A DNA stretch of 17,660 nt from JABDNZ01 sp964407425 (GTDB taxonomy: Bacteria; Gemmatimonadota; Gemmatimonadetes; Longimicrobiales; Gaopeijiaceae): positions 1 through 17,660 of the forward strand of contig CAYOVN010000066.1 of assembly GCA_964407425.1 (NCBI GenBank). The letters are read 5' to 3'. Shown here piece after piece: positions 1-7,524 of the stretch. The position numbers and the translations under genes were made by a program. Below the pieces are notes generated by a model that worked only from the letters and a program-made list of their open reading frames with translations, was not told the origin of the DNA and ran no database searches. How positions within the stretch are numbered: position 1 is the stretch's first letter; every line of letters begins with the position of its first letter.

Positions 1-1857
1 GCCGCTCCCGACCCACGGGATCCGGATATGGTCTTCGGAAGCAGCCGGTCCGACGTAACCCTCTACAACCGGAAGACGGGTCAGAAGACCAATGTCGGAC
101 CCGACATGGGCCCCCGGGGAGGGCCGTTCAACCGGAACGTCCGAACCATGCCAATCCTGTGGTCCCCCATCGACCACGATCTCCTCTTCTACACCTCCAA
201 TGCAGTGTGGCAGACCAGGGATCGGGGCAACAGTTGGACTCGCATCAGCCCCGACCTGTCCCGCTCCACCTGGGAGGTCCCTGCCAATGCCGGGAGGTAT
301 GCCGACCAGGTGACGCCGAGCCATCAGGGAACCATCACAGCCCTGTCGGCCTCTTCCCTCGACGTGGGCATCCTCTGGGCCGGATTGGATGACGGCAACA
401 TTCAGGTCACATCAGACGGCGGAGCGAACTGGACCAACGTGACCCCGCCCGAAATCACACCCTGGGCGCGGATCTTCAACATCGAAGCCGGTCATTTCGA
501 TGAGGGCACGGCTTATGCCGCCGCCAACACGATGCGCCTCGACGACATGAACCCACACTTCTGGCGAACCCACGATGGCGGCAAAACGTGGACGGAGATC
601 AACAACGGAATTGCCCCCGGCGCCGTGGCGAACTCCATCCGTGAGGATCCAAGAAAACCGGGGCTCCTGTACGCGGCCACGGAAACCCAGGTTTGGGTGT
701 CCTTCGACGACGGGGACAACTGGCACTCACTTCGCCTGGACATGCCGGCGGTTTCCATCCGGGACATCCAGGTGAAGGACGACAGCACCTGCATGTGTTC
801 CGATCTGGTGGCGGGAACTCATGGCCGGGGTTTCTGGATCCTGGACGATCTGACGCCCCTCCGACAAGCGGCCGAGGCCCAGGCAGCGACCGACGCCTAT
901 CTGTTCGAGCCGCTGACGGCCGTGAGGGTGCGCTTCGGGACCAACGATCCCACCGAGTGGACGAAGGAGCTGCCCCACGGAGAGAACCCCCCGCCGGGCG
1001 GCATCATCGACTATTACTTGGCCAAGGGCGCGCCGGGGCCCGTCAACTTGGACATCCTGGACGCCGAGGGGATCGTCATCCGCTCATACTCGAGCAACGA
1101 TCCGAGGCTGGACCCCGATCCAGCTCTGGACCCTGAAGGATACGACAGGATCTGCAGGCAGAATCCGGGGGCTCCGAACTGCAGAACGCCCCTCTACTGG
1201 CCGGCCCCCCAGATGCTCCTTTCCACGGAGAAGGGCATGCATCGCTTCTCGTGGGATCTCCACTTCGAGCCTCTGGGCGACGAGCCCAGGGCCGGCGGCG
1301 GCGCCACAGGTGCGGTACCAGGCCGAACCTACCCCAGGGTGGATTCCCCCTGGGCGCCACCGGGGGAATACACGGTCCGTCTCACCGTAGGCGGCCAGGA
1401 GTTCACCCAACCCCTGTCCCTGCGCCTCGATCCGAGGGTGAACACCCCAGCGGCTGATCTGGCCAGGGTGGCATCCCTTTCCCGGGAAATGTGGGACGGA
1501 GCCATGGCGGCCGATGTCGCTTTTGAAGCCGCAAGAACCTGGGTGGCCGAGCTCGAATCTGTTGGTAGTGCAGAAGCACTAGCCCTCAAGGCGGAAGTTG
1601 AAGCGTTGGCCCCCGCACCCCGCCCGAACACCGGTGGACGTTTCCGTAGGGCTGCCCCCACCGGTCCGCCAAACCTGCAGGGTGTGAGTCAGGCCATGAT
1701 GAGCGCGGCCATGGCCATGCAGGGCGCCGACGTTGCCCCCACCGTGCGCCAGGTAGCAGCCTCTGAGGCAGCAATGGCACAGTACCAGGAGGTTATGGCG
1801 CGGTGGGAGGCGCTCCGGGCCCCGGGGCTCTCCACCCCCGGGGTCTTTCTCCGGTGA
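1..1857 (+). CDS. BNR/VPS10 (sortilin-like) beta-propeller protein, 3' part
   Basis: The reading frame is open from base 1, so the true start lies upstream and only the last 618 residues are here. Four Asp-box motifs of the S/T-x-D-x-G-x-x-W type are visible, encoded at about 214-237 (TRDRGNSW), 409-432 (TSDGGANW), 568-591 (THDGGKTW) and 700-723 (SFDDGDNW). They mark blades of a BNR/sialidase-like or VPS10 propeller. A GTHGRGFWILDD segment ends the propeller, as is usual in the large secreted 'WD40/YVTN/BNR-like glycosyl hydrolase' proteins of Gemmatimonadota and Bacteroidota, typically about 1000 residues. The rest is a beta-rich region with a PGEYTVRL segment resembling an Ig-like or FlgD-like fold, then an Ala-rich helical tail. 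The enzyme activity implied by the family name is not proven, and no catalytic residues can be assigned. The stop codon overlaps the next gene's GTG start by four bases. Confidence 0.8.
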   Translation, partial: AAPDPRDPDMVFGSSRSDVTLYNRKTGQKTNVGPDMGPRGGPFNRNVRTMPILWSPIDHDLLFYTSNAVWQTRDRGNSWTRISPDLSRSTWEVPANAGRYADQVTPSHQGTITALSASSLDVGILWAGLDDGNIQVTSDGGANWTNVTPPEITPWARIFNIEAGHFDEGTAYAAANTMRLDDMNPHFWRTHDGGKTWTEINNGIAPGAVANSIREDPRKPGLLYAATETQVWVSFDDGDNWHSLRLDMPAVSIRDIQVKDDSTCMCSDLVAGTHGRGFWILDDLTPLRQAAEAQAATDAYLFEPLTAVRVRFGTNDPTEWTKELPHGENPPPGGIIDYYLAKGAPGPVNLDILDAEGIVIRSYSSNDPRLDPDPALDPEGYDRICRQNPGAPNCRTPLYWPAPQMLLSTEKGMHRFSWDLHFEPLGDEPRAGGGATGAVPGRTYPRVDSPWAPPGEYTVRLTVGGQEFTQPLSLRLDPRVNTPAADLARVASLSREMWDGAMAADVAFEAARTWVAELESVGSAEALALKAEVEALAPAPRPNTGGRFRRAAPTGPPNLQGVSQAMMSAAMAMQGADVAPTVRQVAASEAAMAQYQEVMARWEALRAPGLSTPGVFLR

Positions 1858-2525
1858 GGCCGTCCTGGAGGGCGTTTCTGGTAGGAGCCGCACTCCTTGG
1901 CACGATCTCCTGCAAGGGTAGCGGCGGCCCGGAGCAACAATACCTCATCGGCCTCGCCACCTTCGGACACGAGGTTCGGTCCTTTCGTGCCTGCGGCTCT
2001 GAAGAGGACCTTTGGGCCATCGATAGCACCGGGACCCTCTGGGGCCTTCATCAGGAGCTGGCCCCAAGCGAAGCTCCCTACGAAGAGGTGTTCGTCGCCG
2101 TGTCAGGGGTCGTCGGCCCTCCGCCAAATGAGGGATTCGGGGCGGACTACGAAGGCTCGTTGGTTGTGAAGGAGGTCCTGTACGCCGCTGGGGAAGGACT
2201 CGGATGCGGAACTGATTGGAGCGAATTCTCCTACCGAGCATCAGGGAATGAGCCCTTTTGGAATCTCGAGATCACACCCCAGGGTCTGGAACTCGATCAG
2301 CTAGGCCTGGGAGGGCGAAGCTGGACCCTGACTCATGAAGAGCACGAAGCAGACGGAGTACACTTCACGGGACGGGCCCCGGATGGCACGATGGTTGAGG
2401 CAAGTTTCAGCAGGAAGTCGTGTCGTGATTCCATGGCCGGAGCCTATTTCGGTTTCTCGGTTGCGGTTCAAATCGATGGAGAGAAACTCCTTGGGTGTGG
2501 CCTGAGGGGTGCCTACCCGGGTTAG
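1854..2525 (+). CDS. COG3650-like lipoprotein, function unknown
   Basis: The chosen start is the GTG at 1854, overlapping the upstream stop as GTGA, giving 223 residues. This places a lipoprotein signal at the N-terminus (Arg-Pro-Ser-Trp-Arg, a hydrophobic stretch, then TISC with Cys20 as the lipidated residue). The longer frame from GTG 1803 would bury the signal behind a proline-rich leader inside the upstream gene. Diagnostic segments are a FRACGS stretch near residues 44-49, ASGNEPFW ending at 136, CRDSM at 190-194 and a C-terminal GCG at 214-216. From memory these resemble the COG3650 lipoproteins, where a GNEPFW motif is followed by a C-x-D-x-M-S and GCA ending. The biochemical role of that family is not established. 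The overlap suggests cotranslation with the propeller gene. Confidence 0.7.
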   Translation: MRPSWRAFLVGAALLGTISCKGSGGPEQQYLIGLATFGHEVRSFRACGSEEDLWAIDSTGTLWGLHQELAPSEAPYEEVFVAVSGVVGPPPNEGFGADYEGSLVVKEVLYAAGEGLGCGTDWSEFSYRASGNEPFWNLEITPQGLELDQLGLGGRSWTLTHEEHEADGVHFTGRAPDGTMVEASFSRKSCRDSMAGAYFGFSVAVQIDGEKLLGCGLRGAYPG

Positions 2526-2561
2526 ATAGGATAGGTTCACTGACCGACTCCATTCGGTTCC

Positions 2562-2587
2562 AACGGTTGAAGCCCGCCTTCACCGTT
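2562..2587 (+). terminator. Hairpin after the lipoprotein gene, possible terminator
   Basis: The left arm 2562-2572 pairs with 2578-2587 as ten base pairs with one bulged T, around a 5-base CCCGC loop. It sits 37 bases after the lipoprotein stop. There is no T-tract after it, so it may be a weak or factor-assisted terminator, or an mRNA-end stabiliser. Confidence 0.4.
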
Positions 2588-2621
2588 CCGGGTGGGTTCA
2601 CCCAAACGATTAGGGGGATGC

Positions 2622-2786
2622 TTGGCAAGGAAACCCAACTACGGCCACGAGAAACGGCAACGTGAAATCAGGAAGCAAAAGAAAAAAGCTGAAAAGGCGG
2701 AAATGAAGAGGCTCAAGGCGGAGCAGGACGCAGCTGCGGCTGCACCTCCAACTGAACCAGATCCCGATGGAGAAGACACCGAATAG
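2622..2786 (+). CDS. Small lysine/glutamate-rich conserved protein
   Basis: A 54-residue protein is read from TTG at 2622. It begins (M)ARKPNYGHEKRQREIRKQKK and continues as a charged helix of alternating Lys and Glu, then an Ala/Pro-rich acidic tail. The TTG was preferred to the upstream GTG (2592) for two reasons. An AGGGGG ribosome-binding site lies just before it at 2612-2617, and from memory a widespread family of very small bacterial proteins starts with M-A-K/R-K-P-N-Y-G-F-E-K-R-Q. No function is known for that family; the composition suggests binding to nucleic acid or another acidic partner. It stands alone between two lipoprotein genes. No signal peptide or membrane segment is present. 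Confidence 0.65.
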   Translation: MARKPNYGHEKRQREIRKQKKKAEKAEMKRLKAEQDAAAAAPPTEPDPDGEDTE

Positions 2787-2838
2787 AAGGTCTTCCCAAC
2801 TCCAGGGCCCGAGACCGGCTATTGGCTGACGAGGGAGC

Positions 2839-4155
2839 ATGAGCGCCCGTCAACTCGGACACTGCTCCCTCCTTCTCCTTAGCACCCCACTCCTCGTCCT
2901 TTCGGTCTCTTTCTCAGGTTGCTCCCGCCGCCACGAAGGCAACCCCTGGACCGGCACGATCAGGGATAGCGCAGGGGTGGTCATTGTCGAAAACACTTCC
3001 GTGGGCCTATGGGGGCCCGGGGAAAGCTGGGTCCTCGAGGAAGAACTTCGCTTCGGCGGTCTTGGCGGGGAGCTTCCGTACCAGTTCGGCCAAATCGGGA
3101 CCATTGCCGTGGACTCGGAGGGCCAGATCCATGTATCCGACGTCCAGGCTCAGGAAGTGCGCGTATTTTCCGGGGGCGGAAAATACTTGAGGGCGACCGG
3201 CCGCCCCGGGTCCGGCCCTGGTGAGCTGGCGCTCGGAGCCTCGGTGGTCCTGATCTCGCCGGGTGACACGGTTCTGATCCCGGACATCAGGAATCGCCGA
3301 ATCAACCGATTCTCGCCTGATGGACGGACCCTCGGCAGCGTCCCCCTGGAGCCTGAGAAGGGGCGCCCTCTTCGGTACAACTTGACCCCAGCGGGCCGGA
3401 TGACGGCCCAGATCCGTCCAATCCAGATGGGTCAGGTGGAAACGCCGGATTCCTCCTCAACCGAAGCCCTGGATGCCATCATCGTCATCGAGCCATCAGG
3501 GCTCTTCGGGGACACCATCCTCAGAATCCCCTCTGGAGGCCTCTTCCAAGGGCCGGGAATCCACTACTTCACTCCAGAGCCATTTTGGGATGTGACGGAC
3601 TCCCTCACCGTCGTATACGGAATGAACGATGAGTACCGTTTAGGTTACTACGGGCGGGACGGAGCCCTTCAGCGGATTGTCAGCAAACCTGCCGACCCCC
3701 GACCGATTACAGAAAGGGATATCCGGGCCCTTTTCTCATACCTGGACCGAGCCTGGCTGGAGGCTGGGGTACCTCCGTCGAACCTGTCGGCGAACCACGA
3801 GTTGGTCCACTTCGCGGAGTTCTTCCCCGCTTTCGCAGCATTTCACCTCGGGCCCCGGAACTCTTTATGGGTGCAACCGGTCCGTTCTCCCGGTGACCTT
3901 TCTGACGAGGAACTCGAGCGATACAACTTCGTCGAGGACTTCGGTGGATCGGATTGGGAGGTATTCGACGCCGACGGACATTACCTGGGGGTAGTGCCAA
4001 TGCCCACCCGGTTCACCCCCAGGGTGTTCCTTGGCGACAGGATCTATGGTGTCGCCCGGGATGAACTCGACGTCCAGTATGTGGTCAGGCTGAGGATTAG
4101 ATACGGAGGGGACGCGGAACTGGGGGAACTCGTCGACCTTCTCCGCACCCCGTAA
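2839..4155 (+). CDS. 6-bladed beta-propeller lipoprotein
   Basis: A 438-residue exported protein. Residues 1-28 form a lipoprotein signal ending FSGC, with Cys28 as the lipidation site. After it comes DSAGVVIVEN at 43-52, a phrase I associate with the '6-bladed beta-propeller' lipoproteins common in Gemmatimonadota. Propeller blades follow, including an NHL-like blade near 89-128 (IAVDSEGQIHVSD, then a VRVFS strand and GRPGSGPGE) and a second repeat with IPDIRNRRINRFSPDG. No catalytic motif is visible, so a ligand- or protein-binding role at the membrane is most likely. The ATG is preceded by a GAGGGAG ribosome-binding site at 2831-2837. The gene reads in the same direction as its neighbours but is separated from the padR operon by a promoter-bearing gap. 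Confidence 0.75.
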   Translation: MSARQLGHCSLLLLSTPLLVLSVSFSGCSRRHEGNPWTGTIRDSAGVVIVENTSVGLWGPGESWVLEEELRFGGLGGELPYQFGQIGTIAVDSEGQIHVSDVQAQEVRVFSGGGKYLRATGRPGSGPGELALGASVVLISPGDTVLIPDIRNRRINRFSPDGRTLGSVPLEPEKGRPLRYNLTPAGRMTAQIRPIQMGQVETPDSSSTEALDAIIVIEPSGLFGDTILRIPSGGLFQGPGIHYFTPEPFWDVTDSLTVVYGMNDEYRLGYYGRDGALQRIVSKPADPRPITERDIRALFSYLDRAWLEAGVPPSNLSANHELVHFAEFFPAFAAFHLGPRNSLWVQPVRSPGDLSDEELERYNFVEDFGGSDWEVFDADGHYLGVVPMPTRFTPRVFLGDRIYGVARDELDVQYVVRLRIRYGGDAELGELVDLLRTP

Positions 4156-4242
4156 ACCGGCGGGATCCTCTTTCCCTGTCTATCTGAGTTCGGAAATCAC
4201 CCCACCGGCCGCACATTGCTGTTCAACCTCCCACCGCTCCCC

Positions 4243-4270
4243 TTGACATCTTAGGGGAAGCAACCATACT
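4243..4270 (+). promoter_or_regulatory. Probable sigma-70 promoter of padR-permease
   Basis: A perfect -35 TTGACA at 4243-4248 is followed after 16 bases by CATACT (4265-4270), matching four of six -10 consensus bases. Transcription would begin roughly 45 bases before the padR start. Confidence 0.55.
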
Positions 4271-4295
4271 TGACCCATAACCGTCTTATGGGAAG
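4249..4295 (+). repeat. Direct repeat in padR promoter, candidate operator
   Basis: TCTTAGGGGAAG at 4249-4260 recurs as TCTTATGGGAAG at 4284-4295, 11 of 12 bases identical and 35 bases apart. The first copy lies between the -35 and -10 boxes and the second just downstream of the expected transcription start. That arrangement fits a repressor site. PadR proteins often bind their own promoters, so autoregulation is a reasonable inference, although PadR operators are usually inverted and not direct repeats. Confidence 0.4.
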
Positions 4296-4322
4296 AACGC
4301 CGTCAACAACGGGAGATTATTC

Positions 4323-4664
4323 GTGGCGAAAATGGAGCTACTCCAGGGCACGCTCGATGGACTGATTCTTAAGGCCCTTAGCTGGAGTCCTCTCCACGGC
4401 TATGCCGTAACCCGCTGGATCAAGGCGGCATCCCATGACGTGTTCCAGATCGAAGAGGGGGCCTTGTACCCCGCTCTTCACCGCCTGGAGCAAAAGGGCT
4501 GGGTTGAATCGGAGTGGGGGCTTTCGGAGAACAACCGGCGAGCGAAGTTCTATCAGCTTACCGACAAGGGCTGCAAAGCACTCGATCATGAACGTGCCTC
4601 GTGGGTCCGGTATGCGACAGCGGTGGCTCGGGTCTTTGATTCCCCTCAAAGGACGACATCATGA
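4323..4664 (+). CDS. PadR family transcriptional regulator
   Basis: A 113-residue winged-helix regulator. ELLQGTLDGLILKAL near the N-terminus, PLHGYAVTRWI, the recognition region with EEGALYPALHRLEQKGWV, and the wing ending in YQLTDKG are the standard PadR signature. The C-terminal helix (about residues 88-110) would dimerise. The GTG start at 4323 follows GGGAG (4311-4315) with a 7-base gap; an in-frame ATG nine bases later is possible but poorly spaced. The stop overlaps the start of the permease gene as ATGA. Short PadR genes immediately before MacB/FtsX-like permeases are a recurring arrangement in Acidobacteriota and Gemmatimonadota. By inference it represses this two-gene operon, releasing it on binding an unknown ligand. 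Confidence 0.92.
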   Translation: MAKMELLQGTLDGLILKALSWSPLHGYAVTRWIKAASHDVFQIEEGALYPALHRLEQKGWVESEWGLSENNRRAKFYQLTDKGCKALDHERASWVRYATAVARVFDSPQRTTS

Positions 4665-7327
4665 GCAAGATCCCCGGCCTGAGGAGAGTCTTCCGTCTGG
4701 CCATGGGCCGGTCCGGGGTGGACAAGGACGTTGAAGAGGAAATCAGCTTCCACCTGGAGGCCCGGAAGGAAGAGCTCATTCGAGAGGGAATGGCGCCCCA
4801 GGAAGCGGAAGCTCTGGCCCGTACCGAATTCGGGGACGTGGGAAAGTACCGAGCCCAGATGCGCACCCTGGGTCGTCGTAGGTCTTCTCGGGACCGGCGT
4901 GCGGATCTGACAGATGCTTTCAGAAAGGACCTTTCCTTCGCATTTCGGCAGCTGTGGAGGAACAAGGGATTCACCCTGGCCGCTACCCTGACTCTGGGCC
5001 TGGGCGTTGGAGCGACTACCGCCATCTTCAGCGTTGTGAATGGGGTCCTTCTGAAGCCCCTGCCCTACCCCGCAGCGGATCGCCTCGTTGCGGTCCGGCG
5101 TTCCTCCAATACGGACGGGTCGATCCGAAACTCCCTTTCCCAACCCGACATCCTGGACCTCCAGGATCAAGCCTCCTCCCTGAGCTTTCTAACAGGCTAC
5201 TCGAACCACCGACTGACCCTCACCGGCATGGGAGAGCCCGAGATCCTTCGGGGTGCCCAGGTGACGCAGGGTCTCCTGGAGACCTTCGCCCTGAGTCCCG
5301 CCTTGGGGAGAGATCTCCTTGCAGAGGAAAACATCCCCGGTGGACCGAAGGTAGTGGTGCTCTCCCATGGGTTTTGGACCACGCGATTCGGGAACGAACC
5401 CGGAATCCTTGGAAAAACAGTCATTTTGGATGGGGCCGCCCACGAGATCGTGGGCGTGACTCCGGCCGATTTCGACTTTCCCCGGGGAGCTCAGTTCTGG
5501 GTGCCTGCCTATATGGATCTCGAGGACTGCGGGAGGGGATGTAACTTTCTCACAGTCATCGGCCGCCTTTCCCCCGATGCCACCCTGGCCAACGCTCGCC
5601 AGGAAACCAGCACCATTGCACGAAGGCTGGAGGAAGCCTACGTCGATTCCAATTTCGACAAGGGTTTCCAGGTGCTGCCCCAAAGATCCGCCGAGGTCCA
5701 GGCCACGCGGCCGGCCCTCCTTGTCCTCCTCGCCAGCGTGGTGATGGTCCTCCTTATTGCATGTGCCAACGTAGCCAATCTTCTCTTGGTTCGAGGGCAG
5801 AACAGGGTTAGGGAAATCGCCCTTCGGTCAGCCCTGGGTGCGAGCCGAGGCCGGATCCTGACCCAGCTTCTGGTGGAAAACGGTGTGCTCGCGGTCGGTG
5901 GAGGGGGCCTCGGATTGCTCCTGGCCTATTTCGGACTGGGTGGGCTGCTCCGGCTTGCCCCCCCCTCCCTTCCCCGCCTGGACCAAGTCCATGTAGACGG
6001 TTTTGTTCTCCTCTTCACCCTGGGCACCGTGAGCTTGGTGGCTGTCCTGTTTGGCCTCAATCCGGCCCTGCGCCTGGCCCGGGCTCCCATTTCAGGTGCT
6101 CTGAAGGAGGGCGGCCGCGCCGGCCTCGGGGGAGCCGGACGAGATCGGTCTCGTACCCTGATGTTGGTTGGCGAAGTGGCTCTATCCCTCATTCTCCTGC
6201 TCGGCTCAGGCCTGTTGCTTCGAAGCTTCTCCAGGCTTTCAACCGTTGATCCGGGGTTTGAGTCGGAAGACGTTTACAGGTTTACCCTCTCCCTTCCCGA
6301 CGCCCGCTACGAGACGCCGGAAGCGCGCATCAGCTTCTTTGAGGGTCTGGAAGAGAGCTTGGAATCCCAGCCCGGTGTGCGGTCGGTCGGGAGTATTGTG
6401 GGGGCCCCCTTGAGCCCAACCTCGATCACGGCCAGCTTCGAATTCTCCGACCGGCCACCACCACCACCCGGCCAGGAACCCGAGGCCGCCTGGCGAGCGG
6501 TGACCCCAGGATACTTCCAAACCCTGGGCATCCCCCTCCTCCAGGGCCGTTGGTTCGAGCCTCAGGACCGGTCGGGAACCCAGCCCGTGATCATCGTGAC
6601 CCAGAGCTTCGCCGAGAATTTCTATCCCGGCGAGGATCCCTTAGGGAAACCCATTCTACCCGGCATCAGCTTTGGCCTATCGGAGGATGTCCCCAGAACC
6701 GTGGTCGGTGTGGTGGGGGACGCACGGTATCGGGCTCTTGCAGAGGCGCCCGAACCCACCTTCTACGTTCCCCAAGGCCAGACTGGCTTTTACTTGATTA
6801 CCGTCCATTTCCGGGCGGCTCCCGGCATGTCACCCATGGTCTCTATCCGGAACATCGTCAAGGAAATGGACCCGAATCTTCCCCTGAGGAATGTGGAGGA
6901 GATGACCGCGGCCATCGACCGGGCGTTGGGCCCTGCCCGATTCAATCTCCTCTTGCTGGCGACTTTTGCCGGGTTGGCCGTCGTCCTGGCCGCCGTCGGA
7001 CTGTATGGGGTGGTATCCTACCTGGTGTCCCAACGGACCCGGGAAATAGCCGTCCGGCTGGCCATGGGAGCGAAGCAGAAAACCGTGATCCGCATGGTCC
7101 TGGGACAGGGGATCCGCCCGGCAGCAGTGGGCATTGTTTTGGGGCTTGGCGGCGCGTTCGCAGGGTCTCGATTGATCAAGGCCCTACTCTTCGGGATCGA
7201 GGCGACCGATTTCGTGTCGTACCTGGCAGCTACAGCTATCCTCATCATCGTCGTGATCCTGGCCACCCTCATTCCGGCGCTCCGGGCAAGCAGGATCGCT
7301 CCTATGGTCGCACTTAGGCAGGAGTAG
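4661..7327 (+). CDS. ADOP-type ABC transporter permease (MacB/FtsX fold)
   Basis: An 888-residue membrane protein with duplicated MacB-like halves. Residues about 15-70 are a charged prefix domain (VDKDVEEEISFHLEARKEEL, then EFGDVGKY), typical of PadR-associated permeases. Membrane segments are visible near 104-126, 351-377, 404-430, 447-470, 500-522, 761-789, 818-837 and 850-873. Two large periplasmic MacB-PCD-like domains lie between 127-350 and 523-760. FtsX signatures occur twice: VREIALRSALGASR at 383-396 and TREIAVRLAMGA at 793-804. No ATPase gene is adjacent, which matches the 'orphan' character of the acidobacterial duplicated orphan permease family. Its substrate is unknown; relatives in the MacB group move peptides, lipids or antibiotics, or transmit force across the membrane. 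It overlaps padR by four bases. Confidence 0.9.
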   Translation: MSKIPGLRRVFRLAMGRSGVDKDVEEEISFHLEARKEELIREGMAPQEAEALARTEFGDVGKYRAQMRTLGRRRSSRDRRADLTDAFRKDLSFAFRQLWRNKGFTLAATLTLGLGVGATTAIFSVVNGVLLKPLPYPAADRLVAVRRSSNTDGSIRNSLSQPDILDLQDQASSLSFLTGYSNHRLTLTGMGEPEILRGAQVTQGLLETFALSPALGRDLLAEENIPGGPKVVVLSHGFWTTRFGNEPGILGKTVILDGAAHEIVGVTPADFDFPRGAQFWVPAYMDLEDCGRGCNFLTVIGRLSPDATLANARQETSTIARRLEEAYVDSNFDKGFQVLPQRSAEVQATRPALLVLLASVVMVLLIACANVANLLLVRGQNRVREIALRSALGASRGRILTQLLVENGVLAVGGGGLGLLLAYFGLGGLLRLAPPSLPRLDQVHVDGFVLLFTLGTVSLVAVLFGLNPALRLARAPISGALKEGGRAGLGGAGRDRSRTLMLVGEVALSLILLLGSGLLLRSFSRLSTVDPGFESEDVYRFTLSLPDARYETPEARISFFEGLEESLESQPGVRSVGSIVGAPLSPTSITASFEFSDRPPPPPGQEPEAAWRAVTPGYFQTLGIPLLQGRWFEPQDRSGTQPVIIVTQSFAENFYPGEDPLGKPILPGISFGLSEDVPRTVVGVVGDARYRALAEAPEPTFYVPQGQTGFYLITVHFRAAPGMSPMVSIRNIVKEMDPNLPLRNVEEMTAAIDRALGPARFNLLLLATFAGLAVVLAAVGLYGVVSYLVSQRTREIAVRLAMGAKQKTVIRMVLGQGIRPAAVGIVLGLGGAFAGSRLIKALLFGIEATDFVSYLAATAILIIVVILATLIPALRASRIAPMVALRQE

Positions 7328-7329
7328 AC

Positions 7330-7351
7330 GCTGGAGGGGTTAGCCCCCAGC
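7330..7351 (+). terminator. Terminator-like hairpin after permease gene
   Basis: GCTGG plus GGG (7330-7338, one bulged A) pairs with CCC plus CCAGC (7344-7351) around a 5-base loop. A pyrimidine-rich stretch (TTCCGGTTCTTCTTC) follows. It begins two bases after the permease stop, consistent with ending the padR operon. The remaining sequence up to the next start at 7525 holds no convincing gene. Confidence 0.55.
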
Positions 7352-7524
7352 TTCCGGTTCTTCTTCAACCTCACCGCTTGTCACCGCTCCTGAAATGCGG
7401 GCACCCCCTTTCCGTCCGGTCGGAGCCGGAGATAGAGTGGGGAGGAAGATTCAGCCTGGAGGAGGGACCTGAATCACAAGCCCCTTCCCTTTCTCTCCTG
7501 TGTGCATCTCATGAGGAGGCATGT

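Noticed and set aside
6550..7317. A 255-codon plus-strand frame inside the permease gene.
   Set aside because: Frame-shifted shadow of the permease, rich in Arg/Gly/Pro/His, with no domain.
7378..7524. Upstream extension of the first arginase-like gene to a TTG.
   Set aside because: It lacks a ribosome-binding site and would put about 49 residues before a clear signal peptide; GTG 7525 has GAGGAGG at good spacing.
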